Origin: Saccoglossus kowalevskii
Lineage: Eukaryota > Hemichordata > Enteropneusta > Harrimaniidae
Assembly: GCF_000003605.2 (NCBI RefSeq)
Contig: NW_003108586.1
Coordinates: 175,762 to 221,335, forward strand
Length of the DNA: 45,574 bases
Reading direction: 5' to 3'
Positions 13,801 to 22,255 of this stretch are shown piece by piece; within the stretch, counting starts at the first letter, position 1, and each line of letters opens with the position of its first letter. Under the pieces are notes generated by a model. The model was not told the DNA's origin. It made no database searches and saw nothing but the letters and a program-made list of their open reading frames with translations. A program made the translations under genes and the position numbers.

Positions 13801-16800
13801 CGCCCAGGGTTGGTGCATACTGAGACACATCCCATCATCTGACATTTCAAGTAACTTACTTTTTAATACCAGCTATAAGCAATGACGCCCAGGGTTGGTG
13901 CATACTGAGACATATCCCATCATCTGACATTTCAAGTAACTTACTTTTTAATACCAGCTATAAGCAATGATGCCCAGGGTTGGTGCATACTGAGACATAT
14001 CCCATCATCTGACATTTCAAGTAACTTACTTTTTAATACCAGCTATAAGCAATGATGCCCAGGGTTGGTGCATACTGAGACATATCCCATCATCTGACAT
14101 TTCAAGTAACTTACTTTTTAATACCAGCTATAAGCAATGACGCTCAGGGTTGGTGCATACTGAGACACATCCCATCATCTGACATTTCAAGTAACTTACT
14201 TTTTAATACCAGCTATAAGCATTGACGCCCAGGGTTGGTGCATACTGAGACATATCCCATCATCTGACATTTCAAGTAACTTACTTTTTAATACCAGCTA
14301 CATTTGTATAAGCAATGATGCCCAGGGTTGGTGCATACTGAGACATATCCCATCATCTGACATTTCAAGTAACTTACTTTTTAATACCAGCTATAAGCAA
14401 TGACGCCCTCGGTTGGTGCATACTGAGACATATCCCATCATCTGACATTTCAAGTAACTTACTTTTTAATACCAGCTACATTTGTATAAGCAATGACGCC
14501 CAGGGTTGGTGCATACTGAGACATATCTCATCATCTGACATTTTAAGTAACTTACTTTTTAATACCAGCTATAAGCAATGATGCCCAGGGTTGGTGCATA
14601 CCGAGACATATCCCATCATCTGACATTTTAAGTAACTTACTTTTTAATACCAGCTATAAGCAATAACGCCCAGGGTTGGTGCATACCGAGACATATCCCA
14701 TCATCTGACATTTCAAGTAACTTACTTTTTAATACCAGCTATAAGCAATGACGCCCAGGGTTGGTGCATACTGAGACATATCCCATCATCTGACATTTCA
14801 AGTAACTTACTTTTTAATACCAGCTATAAGCAATGACGCCCAGGGTTGGTGCATACTCAAACACATCCCATCATCTGACATTTCAAGTAATTCTTTATCT
14901 TGAATACGTAGAATACGTGATTGTGAGATTTCTGATTTACTATTACCAGTAGATGCTTGAGACTTGTTATCTAAAACAAACTGGTAACAGCAGAGATTAT
15001 TGTTAATTTTTTCTGCTTTAACAAAATACACATACACATTAGCTCTTATCATTATATGTAAATAAGCTACTGTAAAATACTTTAATTTAGCTGGAATTAA
15101 TTTTTTAAAAGTTGAATGTAAAATATAGGAAAAAGGTATATTCGGTGCAAATTAGCTATAATTATGTGTAAATAAGCTATTATCACTATATTCAAATTAG
15201 CTGCCATGACTGGGCATATACCTCTGAAGAACACGATAGGAATATCAATTTTGTCTTGAAGATGTACAAATTATTGGCACCTGTATCTCACTTATAACTC
15301 ACTTTTGGTGCTGGCTGGCTAATACCAGGTTTAATAAGACCACTTGTCTTTTGACTTTCAGTCCTGTAATCAGTACCAAAATTTACAGCTTGGACTACTG
15401 CATCCTCCCTATAAAAATGAATTGACAACAACAAAATTGGGAATAAGAAATACTGAAAAACAATGCAGTGGCATGTTTTTCTTCTTCTTTTTTTATGTAT
15501 TACGATTATTCAATACCATAACAACAAGATATACATGTATGTTTAACAATTAACATGATCTATTAAATAATGCTTTGAAATATATGCAGTAAAGATCTAT
15601 TTGAAATGACTAAACATCCTCTGCAGCAGAAAACATTTCCATATTCTATTGTATTGGTGCAGTTTACCACTATGTAAAAAATAACAAGTCATTGTTAATG
15701 ACACAGTCCCTGTCCACAATTTTGTGATCTGACATATCAATTTGATGCTGATTAAGTCATTGAGATTAGATTGAAACCATTAATAGGAGATGGATTTGTA
15801 AAAAATTATGATTTAGTGCTTTTACAAGAGAATTGGATATTGGGCAGTCATATTGAACCAAATTACAAAAATAATGTTCATGTTGATGTATCTATTGATA
15901 TACTGTTTTTGTACAAAATTTAAACACAAATGTTCATTGCATTCATGAGAAAGTAGGCATGGGTATCATGAAAAACAAAATGGCCACCAGTCAGCTATAT
16001 TAGTTTGAATCACAGAAAATATATGACATGCAATTATAACCCAATAGATATGATCACCATACCAACTTTGATTCGAGCGGGGACTAAAAAGTGTGAAGCC
16101 TGGTTTTTCAAACAAAACTAGCATGATGATGAAACATGTTTTAGTGACGGACCTAAAATAAGTTTTAGGAAAGATATGACAGTGAAATCTCTTCAAAATA
16201 ATCTATAATACGAGTAGTATTTACTAGCTCTCTTGTTAGTTTTGATTTGGGTGGTGTGACCTCTCTCATTATATCGACAACCAGAAACATACACAATAAC
16301 ACGCCAGAAGAGGATTCCTACCTGTCGTACATATTGATTGGTTCATTGTCTTCAATTACTTTTCTCCCAGCAAAGTCTAGTGTAATCTTTTTGCCTCTTC
16401 TGGAACCATGTCTTTGCTCCCTTAGCTCATCTTCTCTATTTTTCAAGACTTCTCTCTCCTTTTTTGATAACCATCTATTGGTATCAGTTGCGAAATAATC
16501 TGATTCATCATCAATTACATGTGTTCTTCGTGCACTACAGAAGTACAGAACAACCTGAAGTTATATATATGCATAGACCATGCATTATTACATAAATGGT
16601 GTATGTTCATCATAGTGTGGTGTATGGCGGAGCATATAAATACTGTAGAATACTTTATTTTCGCTTGAAATTTATTTTCGCTACCTTCGCTGAAGGGATG
16701 ATTCCGTGAAAATAAAATCCAGCAAATATACTTTTTTTCCTATATTTAACATTCAACTCATCAAAAATCAGTGAAAATAAATTCCATACAAAACACCCAA

Positions 16801-19800
16801 AAAGTCTCTTCAGCGAAAATTAATTCCAGCGAAAATAAAGTATTCCACAGTACATGGGGCATGCAGTGATATTTTTATTTAGTTCTCACATTCAGCAAAG
16901 ATGAAGGAATAAGCATGTAGTAACTATAACATGCTGCAATCGTGGTATGTAAGCACCAGGTTCACAAAACAAAATACCTTGTCTTATCGTATTCAATAAG
17001 TTTATTCTTGTGCATTATAGCTTTATCCAAACCACTGCAAAGTTTACTGGAATCTTTTTCCACTGTTCCTAATGCTTTATCTTTAACGATAACATCACCC
17101 ATTAATTTTCGCATCAGCTTCTCACTTTTGTGCGAGTTCCTTGCTAAGATTTCAAGCTGTTCTGAAGAACACACCTAGAAAACAGGAATCAAGTTTGTGC
17201 ATGTAACCATCTTGGATTTAGACTGCTGGTTGTCATCAATCACACCAATGTTGATAGATGAAAGCAAAGACACTAGAAAACGTAGAGACAGACATGGGTG
17301 ATATTTTTTCATTTCTTTTGGCATTCGATTGATTTTCAACCTTCGGCATTGAGATCACGTTTGAATATTCCAAGACAACTTACATCACACATGTACAAAT
17401 TTCAAGTAAAAGCCAATTACGAACCAACAAAAATAAACACAGTAGGTTTTAAGCAAATTTGATATATCATACTTTTGAAAATTGTTTAGATTTGACAGTT
17501 GACAGGGTATTTTCATTGTGATTTGATCCAAGGAAACAACATTTCTTTATTTGTTGATTTTCGAACAAAAACAAGCCAACAGTGGTACCTAGTCCATCTA
17601 GTCTGTTGTGAACATAGTTTCATAAATGGGTTACATAAACTACTGAAAAAAAGTCTAATATGATGCACACAAATGCTTATAAAAGAGAACATGATGTTAT
17701 AGCTGAGTTTGTAATTTTGCATCGGCTGATTCGCACAGTTTTGCTGTAGCTAACCATTCATGGCCATCCCTACGAACCAGTGCGTGATCATGTTAGGAAA
17801 AGCTGTATTTGACCCTTAGTTAACTTGAATGATTTGATTGGGCGCAGCAAGGGGCTGGATCCAACAATTAGCGTACCGTACATAATAACAACTCTTACCA
17901 ATTATATCACGACATAGCTTAACAAAAACATGCAACTTTGTATTCAATTTCCCATGGAAATGGGCCACAGCACTTGACTTCATGTTCTCTTTACCATGGA
18001 GACGCATTGTGCAGCTGTGTTTGATTTTGTTGACAGTTGAAGTATGTAAATAATATCAAGCATTAACCAAAAATACATACCAATGAACCACAAAAAAAAC
18101 ATGGCCCTGCACCTTCCTGGTCACACACAACACGGCCACATTTTATGCAATTGTTTACCAGTCTGTGCCTGTGAGCCTGACATTCACATGGGTGTCTACC
18201 TGGTATTTTAACAGTACTTTTCTCTTCACCTTCTTTACTATATAGTGCTACAAATTTCTGTTTCTTCTTTGCACCTTGCTTGTTGACATCGGATTGTGGC
18301 GGGCTTTTAGAGTTAGGAATGATCTCATCTTCCTGCGAAAATAAGGAATTGAAATGTATTAATAGTATTTAAAATAAATAACTGGCTTTGCACTTCACCC
18401 AAACACAGCCAAACACAACATAATGGATATCAGCAACCATTAGGTGTACATCTCCTCTCTATTCTTCCCTTTTTCATTAACCTTGTAAATTCATTGCAAT
18501 GTCATGAAAAATGGGATGGTCACATATGCGTCGCTGTAGCAACTTTCTGAAGGTGAAATCTTAGGAAGAAGCCCAGACTATTAGAGAGTAGCAAAACAGT
18601 ACTTCACTGACGAACCTACCAAGACAACTATTGAGATGGAATGCTAAGATTGACTTTCTATGTTTATCATAAACCATTTCCTAAAATGAGAAACACTATA
18701 AACAGTGCATTTCTAAATATACATATTGGAGACCAATTTAAACTTGGTGTACAATATGTAGAACTTAATTATATTAGATCACACATTCAAATATCTTCAC
18801 ATATTATGATTTGCAGACAACATCATCACATAATACTAAATGAGATGTATTGATCTGACATGTATTTGGCGGCAAAGAAAAAAAATGGCATACATGGCGC
18901 AAAATTAGATCACAAAACATGAATTTAAATTGTTGAATTTCACATTTCCTTTCTCAAAATGTCTCTGACACCCTGCTAAAATAAGATTTTGATTTTGGCT
19001 AGGTACAAGACTTTGAAGACAAACTATATTAGTTTATTTTTAACTTATTTCTGTGGCCCGTACTAGAGCAAAAAAAAAAATCTTATTCCAGTTATTTTCC
19101 TATTTGTATTATTTTTTTTATTTTGTATTAATCTTTGTATTATTCATTGTTATTATACATCTGTAACCGTAACGCCATTACAGCGTGCCGTAATTTTGTG
19201 GTATTTTACAAGGTATTTTCACCCTACCATATTAGGAAATGCGAATTCCAAATAATGGAATGATTACGCACGTAAGCGTTCTCTAATAACAAAAACAAAC
19301 ATGGCTGCCACCAGAGTTTGACCGGACTCCACACAAAGAAGTTCGCTGATTCTGTTCTAAACATTTTGAATTTCGGCATTCCCATGGTGTATCCTTTAAA
19401 GGAAAAAATGTATAATAATAAGGTTATTACGAGTATACCTCAAAGTATGCACTCAGACAGTACGCTGCGCGTCGGTCGATACTCCAGTTGTACTGTCTTC
19501 GTGCATACTTTGAGGTAGTCTCGTAATAACCTTATATTATTAAACTTGAGCATCAGTTTAGCTCTTCGCCTCCTCTTGCAATTTTTTTAGCCAATCACAG
19601 TACACAGTTTCTAACCAATTACCTAGCATCAACACACAAATAAGCATCTGTTCCTTTATTCAGCATTCCTCCGTTCATTACTTTTCATCGCATAAACACT
19701 ATTTCTTTCAAAGACTGAAAATCCTTGTCTAATTAAAGGTAGAATAAAACAGTGACTTACTACGGGAGAAGGATCACCAGGCATCCTTGGCTTATATGGA

Positions 19801-21511
19801 ACCTTCATCAGATCAATTTTCTGTTTCTCAGGTTTATGTTTATTTTTTTTGGCTTTACCCTTGGCGCCTGTTGCAATTTCGTCAACATCATCCTTTTTTC
19901 TGTAAATGTGTACATTTTCTGGCACTGCTGGTGGGTTCATTACACGCAGGACAAGGTCATCAACAAATTGTTTATGCTCTCGATTGGATCCATCCAACAA
20001 TTCAAATAAATATTCTTGTAATTCTTCAACATCTTCAATCCCCAAGATGTACCTAGATAGATTATAATGGTTTGTAATTGGACTTAATAGTGAGAGAATA
20101 CCACCACTAATTCACTTCCTGAATTTCTTGAGAACTGAAATTGAGATATGAAAATCTGCAAATGAAAATACTTTTACAAATTTTAACACAACGCGGGTGA
20201 TGTTTTTTATTGTATTCAGATGGCTGTTGTGTCACACAAACACTGTGCTGATAAACAAATTTTTCATCCAATCCATGACACTCCACTAAGAATTCAATAA
20301 GTATCTGGGTGCGGCAGACAACGGTGGTGGTTGGCGGAAAACAAGCAGCAGATCCTATATTGTTTATTTGACTTGCAATTCCACATCACATCACATTACA
20401 ACATATTGCATAAATTGGCTGAGCAATTTAATATTCAGAACATGCTTTAAAATAGGGTTGGCTCAATTCTTACTTATCATTGCAAAAGTATTTTGAGACC
20501 ACTTCTTTTTAATACTTTTATTGACTTGGTTGTAAATATAAAATCTAATTGTCCATGATTTGTAGATTACACTTTATTGCACATACATATTTCAACCAGT
20601 CTTGATGCTGGCATTTACAGTCTGATATTAAATTTTTAGATCACTGAAGTGTCAGGAATTGTATGTCTTTGCTATCACTAAGTCTAAGGTTTTACCTGTC
20701 ACTCAAGTGGGGATTGCATTACACCCAATTTATTATCTAGATGAATCACCTTTTAGTGACCAGTCACCAGTTATAAATACCTTGTGGCTAAGAAACAGAA
20801 TTCAAGAAGTAATTTGTAACAGTGAGGGGATCATCTTGAGCTTTAATTAATTTATTTTTACATAAATGTAAGAGCTTTTTAATTTTATATTGCTTATGTA
20901 TACAGTTGTTCCATGGTGATTGACAATTTCTTTTTCTGGTACCGTATCGTAATAAAGCCATATTATCCATGTGACCAGCATTTTGTGTTGTTAAGAAAGG
21001 TACGTTATTTTGGGTCATTTCACTTCGTATGAGTAATCTATGTGTGATTGTCAGTATTTTTCTTTGTAATTTATGTTTTGTGTTTATGTTTTTACCATTC
21101 AGTACAATTGATATTAACGAAGAGATAAGCAGGCAGCGTTTGTAGAAATATTTCACACGCCACGGGGAAACAGTAGGAAGCATTTTTATGAAGATTATAG
21201 GCCACTGTCTGAAAAAAATATTTAAATATTGGTTTTGATAAAGTTTCGTGGAGAATTAAGAGCCTGTCCCTATGTTTTGAAATATTGTTGTGGGACGTGC
21301 TATTAATCATGATTAGTCCATATGCCTTCTTTTAAAATAAGACAAACTTCCCTGTCGATACATGTTTTTTAGAACCCCCTCCATCCCATTTGCCTACAAT
21401 TTGAGACCCGGCTTACCTTACAATGTCTTCTGCAATATCGTTCTGCAGAAGTCTTGACAGTTCTTCCCGGCACCAGCCAACAAGAGCCGTATCCACAGTA
21501 TGTGCTGACAT
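7820..21511 (-). CDS. TRIP4: TRIP4 / ASC-1, activating signal cointegrator 1, complete in 11 coding exons
   Basis: ASC-1 is the zinc-finger and ASCH-domain subunit of the ASC-1 complex (with ASCC1-3), known for transcription coactivation, alkylation repair and splitting of collided ribosomes. Coding exons in transcript order are 21511-21417, 20052-19761, 18332-18081, 17174-16978, 16534-16322, 15408-15303, 14980-14811, 13372-13251, 12217-12120, 10523-10427 and 7875-7820. All joints have GT/AG sites and agreeing phases, and the sum is 1698 nt, giving 565 residues (human 581). Residues 1-130 are the N-terminal helical region. About 178-215 hold the Cys/His-rich C2HC5 zinc finger (GRHPCEC, NNCIKCGRVVC, GPCFFCG, VC). 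About 419-545 are the ASCH domain (SMHQPWASLL, GRTWYSAHRGRLW, SCLLGSVDV, KFPIKG). The protein ends in KLDPHIHQAAKKGLRRK, close to the human tail. The start codon matches the position of the human N-terminus (VGWCREEL against human VHWCTQQL). Intron 7 carries a 16-copy duplication of the end of exon 7. Confidence 0.95.
9511..9960. repeat. 140-bp tandem repeat, three full copies and a partial
   Basis: GTACCAAGTTTCATTGAAAT recurs at 9511, 9651 and 9791, and in altered form at 9931, exactly 140 bp apart. Each unit contains TTATTAATATGCAAATTAGA and GATTTCAACCAAAACCTATT. Copies are nearly identical, which suggests recent expansion. The core CCAAGTTTCATTGAAATC also appears near 42824, so the unit derives from a dispersed repeat. 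Confidence 0.92.
10189..10405. mobile_element. palindromic MITE, complete copy (217 bp)
   Basis: Starts TACTGTAGAATACTTTATTT and ends with the imperfect reverse complement AAATAAAGTATTCCACAGTA. The terminal inverted repeats run about 30 bp (outer TACTGT and ACAGTA, inner TTTTCGCT and AGCGAAAA). No coding capacity, so a non-autonomous DNA element mobilised in trans. Related copies lie at 16641-16852 and 27025-27230, with fragments at 5983 and 15068. Confidence 0.85.
10427..10523 (-). CDS. TRIP4: TRIP4 coding exon 10, end of the ASCH domain
   Basis: Residues 516-547. SGSPYIFICENPLELIVKFP and IKGKHKI match human SDSPFVFICKNPQEMVVKFP and IKGNPKI. A MITE ends 21 bp beyond the exon, 15 bp past the donor GTAAGT. 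Confidence 0.93.
10524..12119. other. TRIP4 intron 9
   Basis: Mostly filled by one terminal-inverted-repeat element (10731-11938). Nothing else recognised. Confidence 0.75.
10731..11938. mobile_element. 1.2-kb element with terminal inverted repeats
   Basis: The left end TACCATATTTATCTGGGTAA pairs with the right end read on the minus strand, TATCGTAATTATCCAGGTAA, at about 15 of 20 bases; both are followed by a G and C-rich GGGCC or GCGCCC block. Inside is a 122-codon minus-strand frame (11107-10739) that I cannot assign to a transposase. It is probably a non-autonomous DNA transposon, and the ends resemble those of the element at 29825-30494. Confidence 0.5.
12120..12217 (-). CDS. TRIP4: TRIP4 coding exon 9, ASCH domain
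   Basis: Residues 483-515. FPSQYPVSCLLGSVDVTDCL matches human FPNDYPSGCLLGCVDLIDCL. Acceptor TTTTTGCAG, donor AAG|GTAAAC. Confidence 0.95.
12218..13250. other. TRIP4 intron 8
   Basis: About 1 kb of AT-rich intron. I recognise nothing in it. Confidence 0.7.
13251..13372 (-). CDS. TRIP4: TRIP4 coding exon 8, ASCH domain
   Basis: Residues 442-482. HEGRTWYSAHRGRLWIAAAA and RPTPQEIAEVE match human VEGRSWYTPHRGRLWIAATA and KPSPQEVSELQ. Acceptor TTTCTAG, donor GTAAGT after one base of the next codon. Confidence 0.95.
13373..14810. other. TRIP4 intron 7
   Basis: Occupied almost entirely by 15 tandem copies of the end of exon 7. Only the roughly 150 bp next to exon 8 are unique. Confidence 0.9.
13523..14888 (-). 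repeat. TRIP4: 85-bp tandem array of a TRIP4 exon end plus splice donor, 16 copies
   Basis: In transcript orientation each unit begins ACTTGAAATGTCAGATGATG, encodes MSDDGICLSMHQPWASLL and then IAGIKK, and ends with the splice donor GTAAGTT, after which the next unit starts at once. The landmark CAGCTA (plus strand) ends at 13535, 13620, 13705, 13790, 13875, 13960, 14045, 14130, 14215, 14300, 14393, 14478, 14571, 14656, 14741 and 14826. Steps are 85 bp except two of 93 bp, where an 8-bp insert CATTTGTA follows 14300 and 14478. The copy at 14888-14804 is the real end of exon 7; it reads DDGMC where the 15 intronic copies read DDGIC. The copy nearest exon 8 lacks the bases encoding IKK. A decayed seventeenth start is visible at 13496-13517. 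Copies differ by only a few bases. Confidence 0.97.
14811..14980 (-). CDS. TRIP4: TRIP4 coding exon 7, start of the ASCH domain
   Basis: Residues 386-441. Starts FVLDNKSQAS after the acceptor CTGTTACCAG, which was chosen over TTTTAG ten bases downstream because only it keeps phase with exon 6. It contains LRIQDKELLE (human LRIQDQEFQE) and MCLSMHQPWASLLIAGIK. Its last 78 bp and donor GTAAGT are the founder unit of the tandem array in intron 7. Confidence 0.92.
14981..15302. other. TRIP4 intron 6
   Basis: Short intron carrying a MITE fragment at about 15068-15155. Nothing else seen. Confidence 0.75.
15068..15155. mobile_element. fragment of the palindromic MITE family
   Basis: Begins TACTGTAAAATACTTTAATT, followed by GGAATTAATTTT and GTTGAATGTAAAATATAGGA, as in the copy at 27025-27230. 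The second half is missing. Confidence 0.6.
15303..15408 (-). CDS. TRIP4: TRIP4 coding exon 6
   Basis: Residues 350-385, the variable linker before the ASCH region (EDAVVQAVNFGTDYR through SQPAPK). Similarity to human is weak, but the acceptor TATAG, the donor GTGAGT and the phases on both sides all fit. No other frame is open. Confidence 0.8.
15409..16321. other. TRIP4 intron 5
   Basis: No gene. The part from about 15940 to 16200 shares blocks with the dispersed repeat at 3440-3800. Confidence 0.6.
16322..16534 (-). CDS. TRIP4: TRIP4 coding exon 5
   Basis: Residues 279-349. SARRTHVIDDESDYFATDTN and LDFAGRKVIEDNE match human SIRRTQVIDDESDYFASDSN and IDFAGRKILEEEN. It starts in phase 2 and ends in phase 2 at AG|GTAGGA. 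Confidence 0.95.
16535..16977. other. TRIP4 intron 4
   Basis: Short intron about half filled by the MITE copy at 16641-16852. Confidence 0.8.
16641..16852. mobile_element. palindromic MITE, complete copy (212 bp)
   Basis: Same ends (TACTGTAGAATACTTTATTT and AAATAAAGTATTCCACAGTA) and the same internal order as the copy at 10189-10405, differing by scattered substitutions and a few small gaps. Same orientation. Confidence 0.85.
16978..17174 (-). CDS. TRIP4: TRIP4 coding exon 4
   Basis: Residues 214-278. Starts VCSSEQLEILARNSHKSEKL, where the second residue completes the zinc finger, and ends GLDKAIMHKNKLIEYDKT (human GLEKAIKHKDKLLEFDRT). Donor AG|GTATTT, phase 2. Confidence 0.93.
17175..18080. 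other. TRIP4 intron 3
   Basis: About 0.9 kb. I recognise nothing in it. Confidence 0.7.
18081..18332 (-). CDS. TRIP4: TRIP4 coding exon 3, zinc finger
   Basis: Residues 130-213, phase 0 at both ends. It contains QKFVALYSKEG (human TKFVNLYTREG), then GRHPCEC, HRHRLVNNCIKCGRVVCDQE and GPCFFCGSL. All cysteines of the human finger are present; the last lies at the start of exon 4. Confidence 0.95.
18333..19760. other. TRIP4 intron 2
   Basis: No gene. It holds a strong hairpin element at 19411-19552. Confidence 0.7.
19411..19552. mobile_element. hairpin element, about 50-bp arms
   Basis: The left arm ATAATAAGGTTATTACGAGT through CCTCAAAGTATGCAC to GACAGTA is mirrored by the right arm TACTGTC through GTGCATACTTTGAGG to CTCGTAATAACCTTATATTA. 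A GC-rich loop of about 28 bp (CGCTGCGCGTCGG) separates them. It looks like a fold-back MITE; no other copy is visible in this window. Confidence 0.75.
19761..20052 (-). CDS. TRIP4: TRIP4 coding exon 2
   Basis: Residues 32-129, starting YILGIEDVEELQEYLFELL (human YVLSIESAEEIREYVTDLL) and ending in a lysine-rich linker before PYKPRMPGDPSPV. Acceptor CTATCTAG, donor GTAAGT. Confidence 0.92.
20053..21416. other. TRIP4 intron 1
   Basis: About 1.4 kb. A 131-codon minus-strand frame (21183-20788) has no recognisable similarity and AT-driven composition. I see nothing else. Confidence 0.6.
21417..21511 (-). CDS. TRIP4: TRIP4 coding exon 1
   Basis: Encodes MSAHTVDTALVGWCREEL and on to residue 31, ending in phase 2 at donor AG|GTAAGC. 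It aligns with the human N-terminus around VHWCTQQL. Confidence 0.9.
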
Positions 21512-21636
21512 TATTTTTGGTAATACAAAGGATAACCAAACAACAACTGCACCTCATAACACACAGAAACTGTGTCCTGTGTAAATTTATGTTGAATCAG
21601 CAGGATTTAATCGTGTCGATATTATTGCACAAGGAG

Positions 21637-21648
21637 GCCGCCATGTTG
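21637..21648 (-). promoter_or_regulatory. YY1-type motif upstream of TRIP4
   Basis: The plus strand reads GCCGCCATGTTG, so the TRIP4 sense strand reads CAACATGGCGGC, close to the YY1 consensus AANATGGCGGC. It lies 126 bp upstream of the TRIP4 start codon, where such motifs often mark TATA-less start sites. Confidence 0.5.
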
Positions 21649-22087
21649 AATACACGAACATAACCGAAAATAGCCGATGGTTATACTGCACAGCACTTTT
21701 TTTTTATTTTAAGTTTTTGCCGTTCATACTCCCCCAAATCCCCAAATGTATATAAAAAAATAAATTGAATCAGCCATATAGTTAATAGGTTCAAAAACAT
21801 AATGACCCTGAATGCTTTGGTAACCACAAATGACCTCCAGAAAAGGACTGCACTATTTTTAATTAGGGTGTTCTACTTTAAAATTAGCACTATTATGTTT
21901 GTTGATAGAATATTAGTAGTTACATTAATACATAAAAGGTGTGCTAAACTATGTAATATAATTAATGTAAAATAACGAACAGTTAGGAAATGAACTGAAT
22001 TTATGCTGACTTCACAAATGTATAAACCAAATTGACACCTATTTTTATAAATAGAATACTCCTATTTACGGCCAATTGACTCAGAGC

Positions 22088-22095
22088 GCGCGAAA
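22088..22095 (+). promoter_or_regulatory. E2F-type site upstream of PCLAF
   Basis: GCGCGAAA, the reverse complement of TTTCGCGC, is a full match to the E2F consensus. It is 123 bp before the PCLAF start codon and 11 bp after a CCAAT box, a pairing typical of S-phase genes. A second match, TTTCGCGG, is in PCLAF intron 1 at 22295-22302. Confidence 0.55.
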
Positions 22096-22218
22096 ATTCA
22101 CATGTTGACTATCTTTCATTTATACACACCAAGACACTGAGAGTGACACCGAGCGCGCACTTTGTCTGGATTATTAGAGCAACTCCTCATTTTTCACCAA
22201 ATTATCTTTCATATCACA

Positions 22219-22255
22219 ATGGTTAGAACAAAAGCTGATGGGTGTGGACGAAAAG
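22219..22255 (+). CDS. PCLAF: PCLAF coding exon 1
   Basis: Encodes MVRTKADGCGRK plus one base, then donor GTGGGT. The first seven residues are identical to human PAF15. Confidence 0.88.

Larger units (their letters stand above)
21512..22218. promoter_or_regulatory. shared divergent promoter region of TRIP4 and PCLAF
   Basis: This 707-bp gap lies between two divergent start codons and must hold both 5' UTRs and both core promoters. Near TRIP4 is a YY1-type motif at 21637-21648. Near PCLAF are a TATA-like TATAAATAG (22046-22054), a CCAAT box (22072-22076) and an E2F consensus (22088-22095). The human TRIP4 and PCLAF genes are also head to head. The motifs are visible; their use is inferred. 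Confidence 0.7.

Noticed and set aside
13523-14888. CRISPR-like array
   Set aside because: The 85-bp units abut without unique spacers, encode a recognisable exon end and lie in an animal intron.
15303-15408. Joining exon 6 to the nearer acceptor TTTTAG (exon start at 14970)
   Set aside because: That choice breaks the frame. The upstream acceptor TTACCAG (exon start at 14980) restores phase 0 and keeps the ASCH frame.
20788-21183. 131-codon minus-strand frame in TRIP4 intron 1
   Set aside because: On the sense strand of TRIP4 but outside the conserved exons, rich in N, K, I and L from AT-rich DNA, and without similarity to ASC-1.
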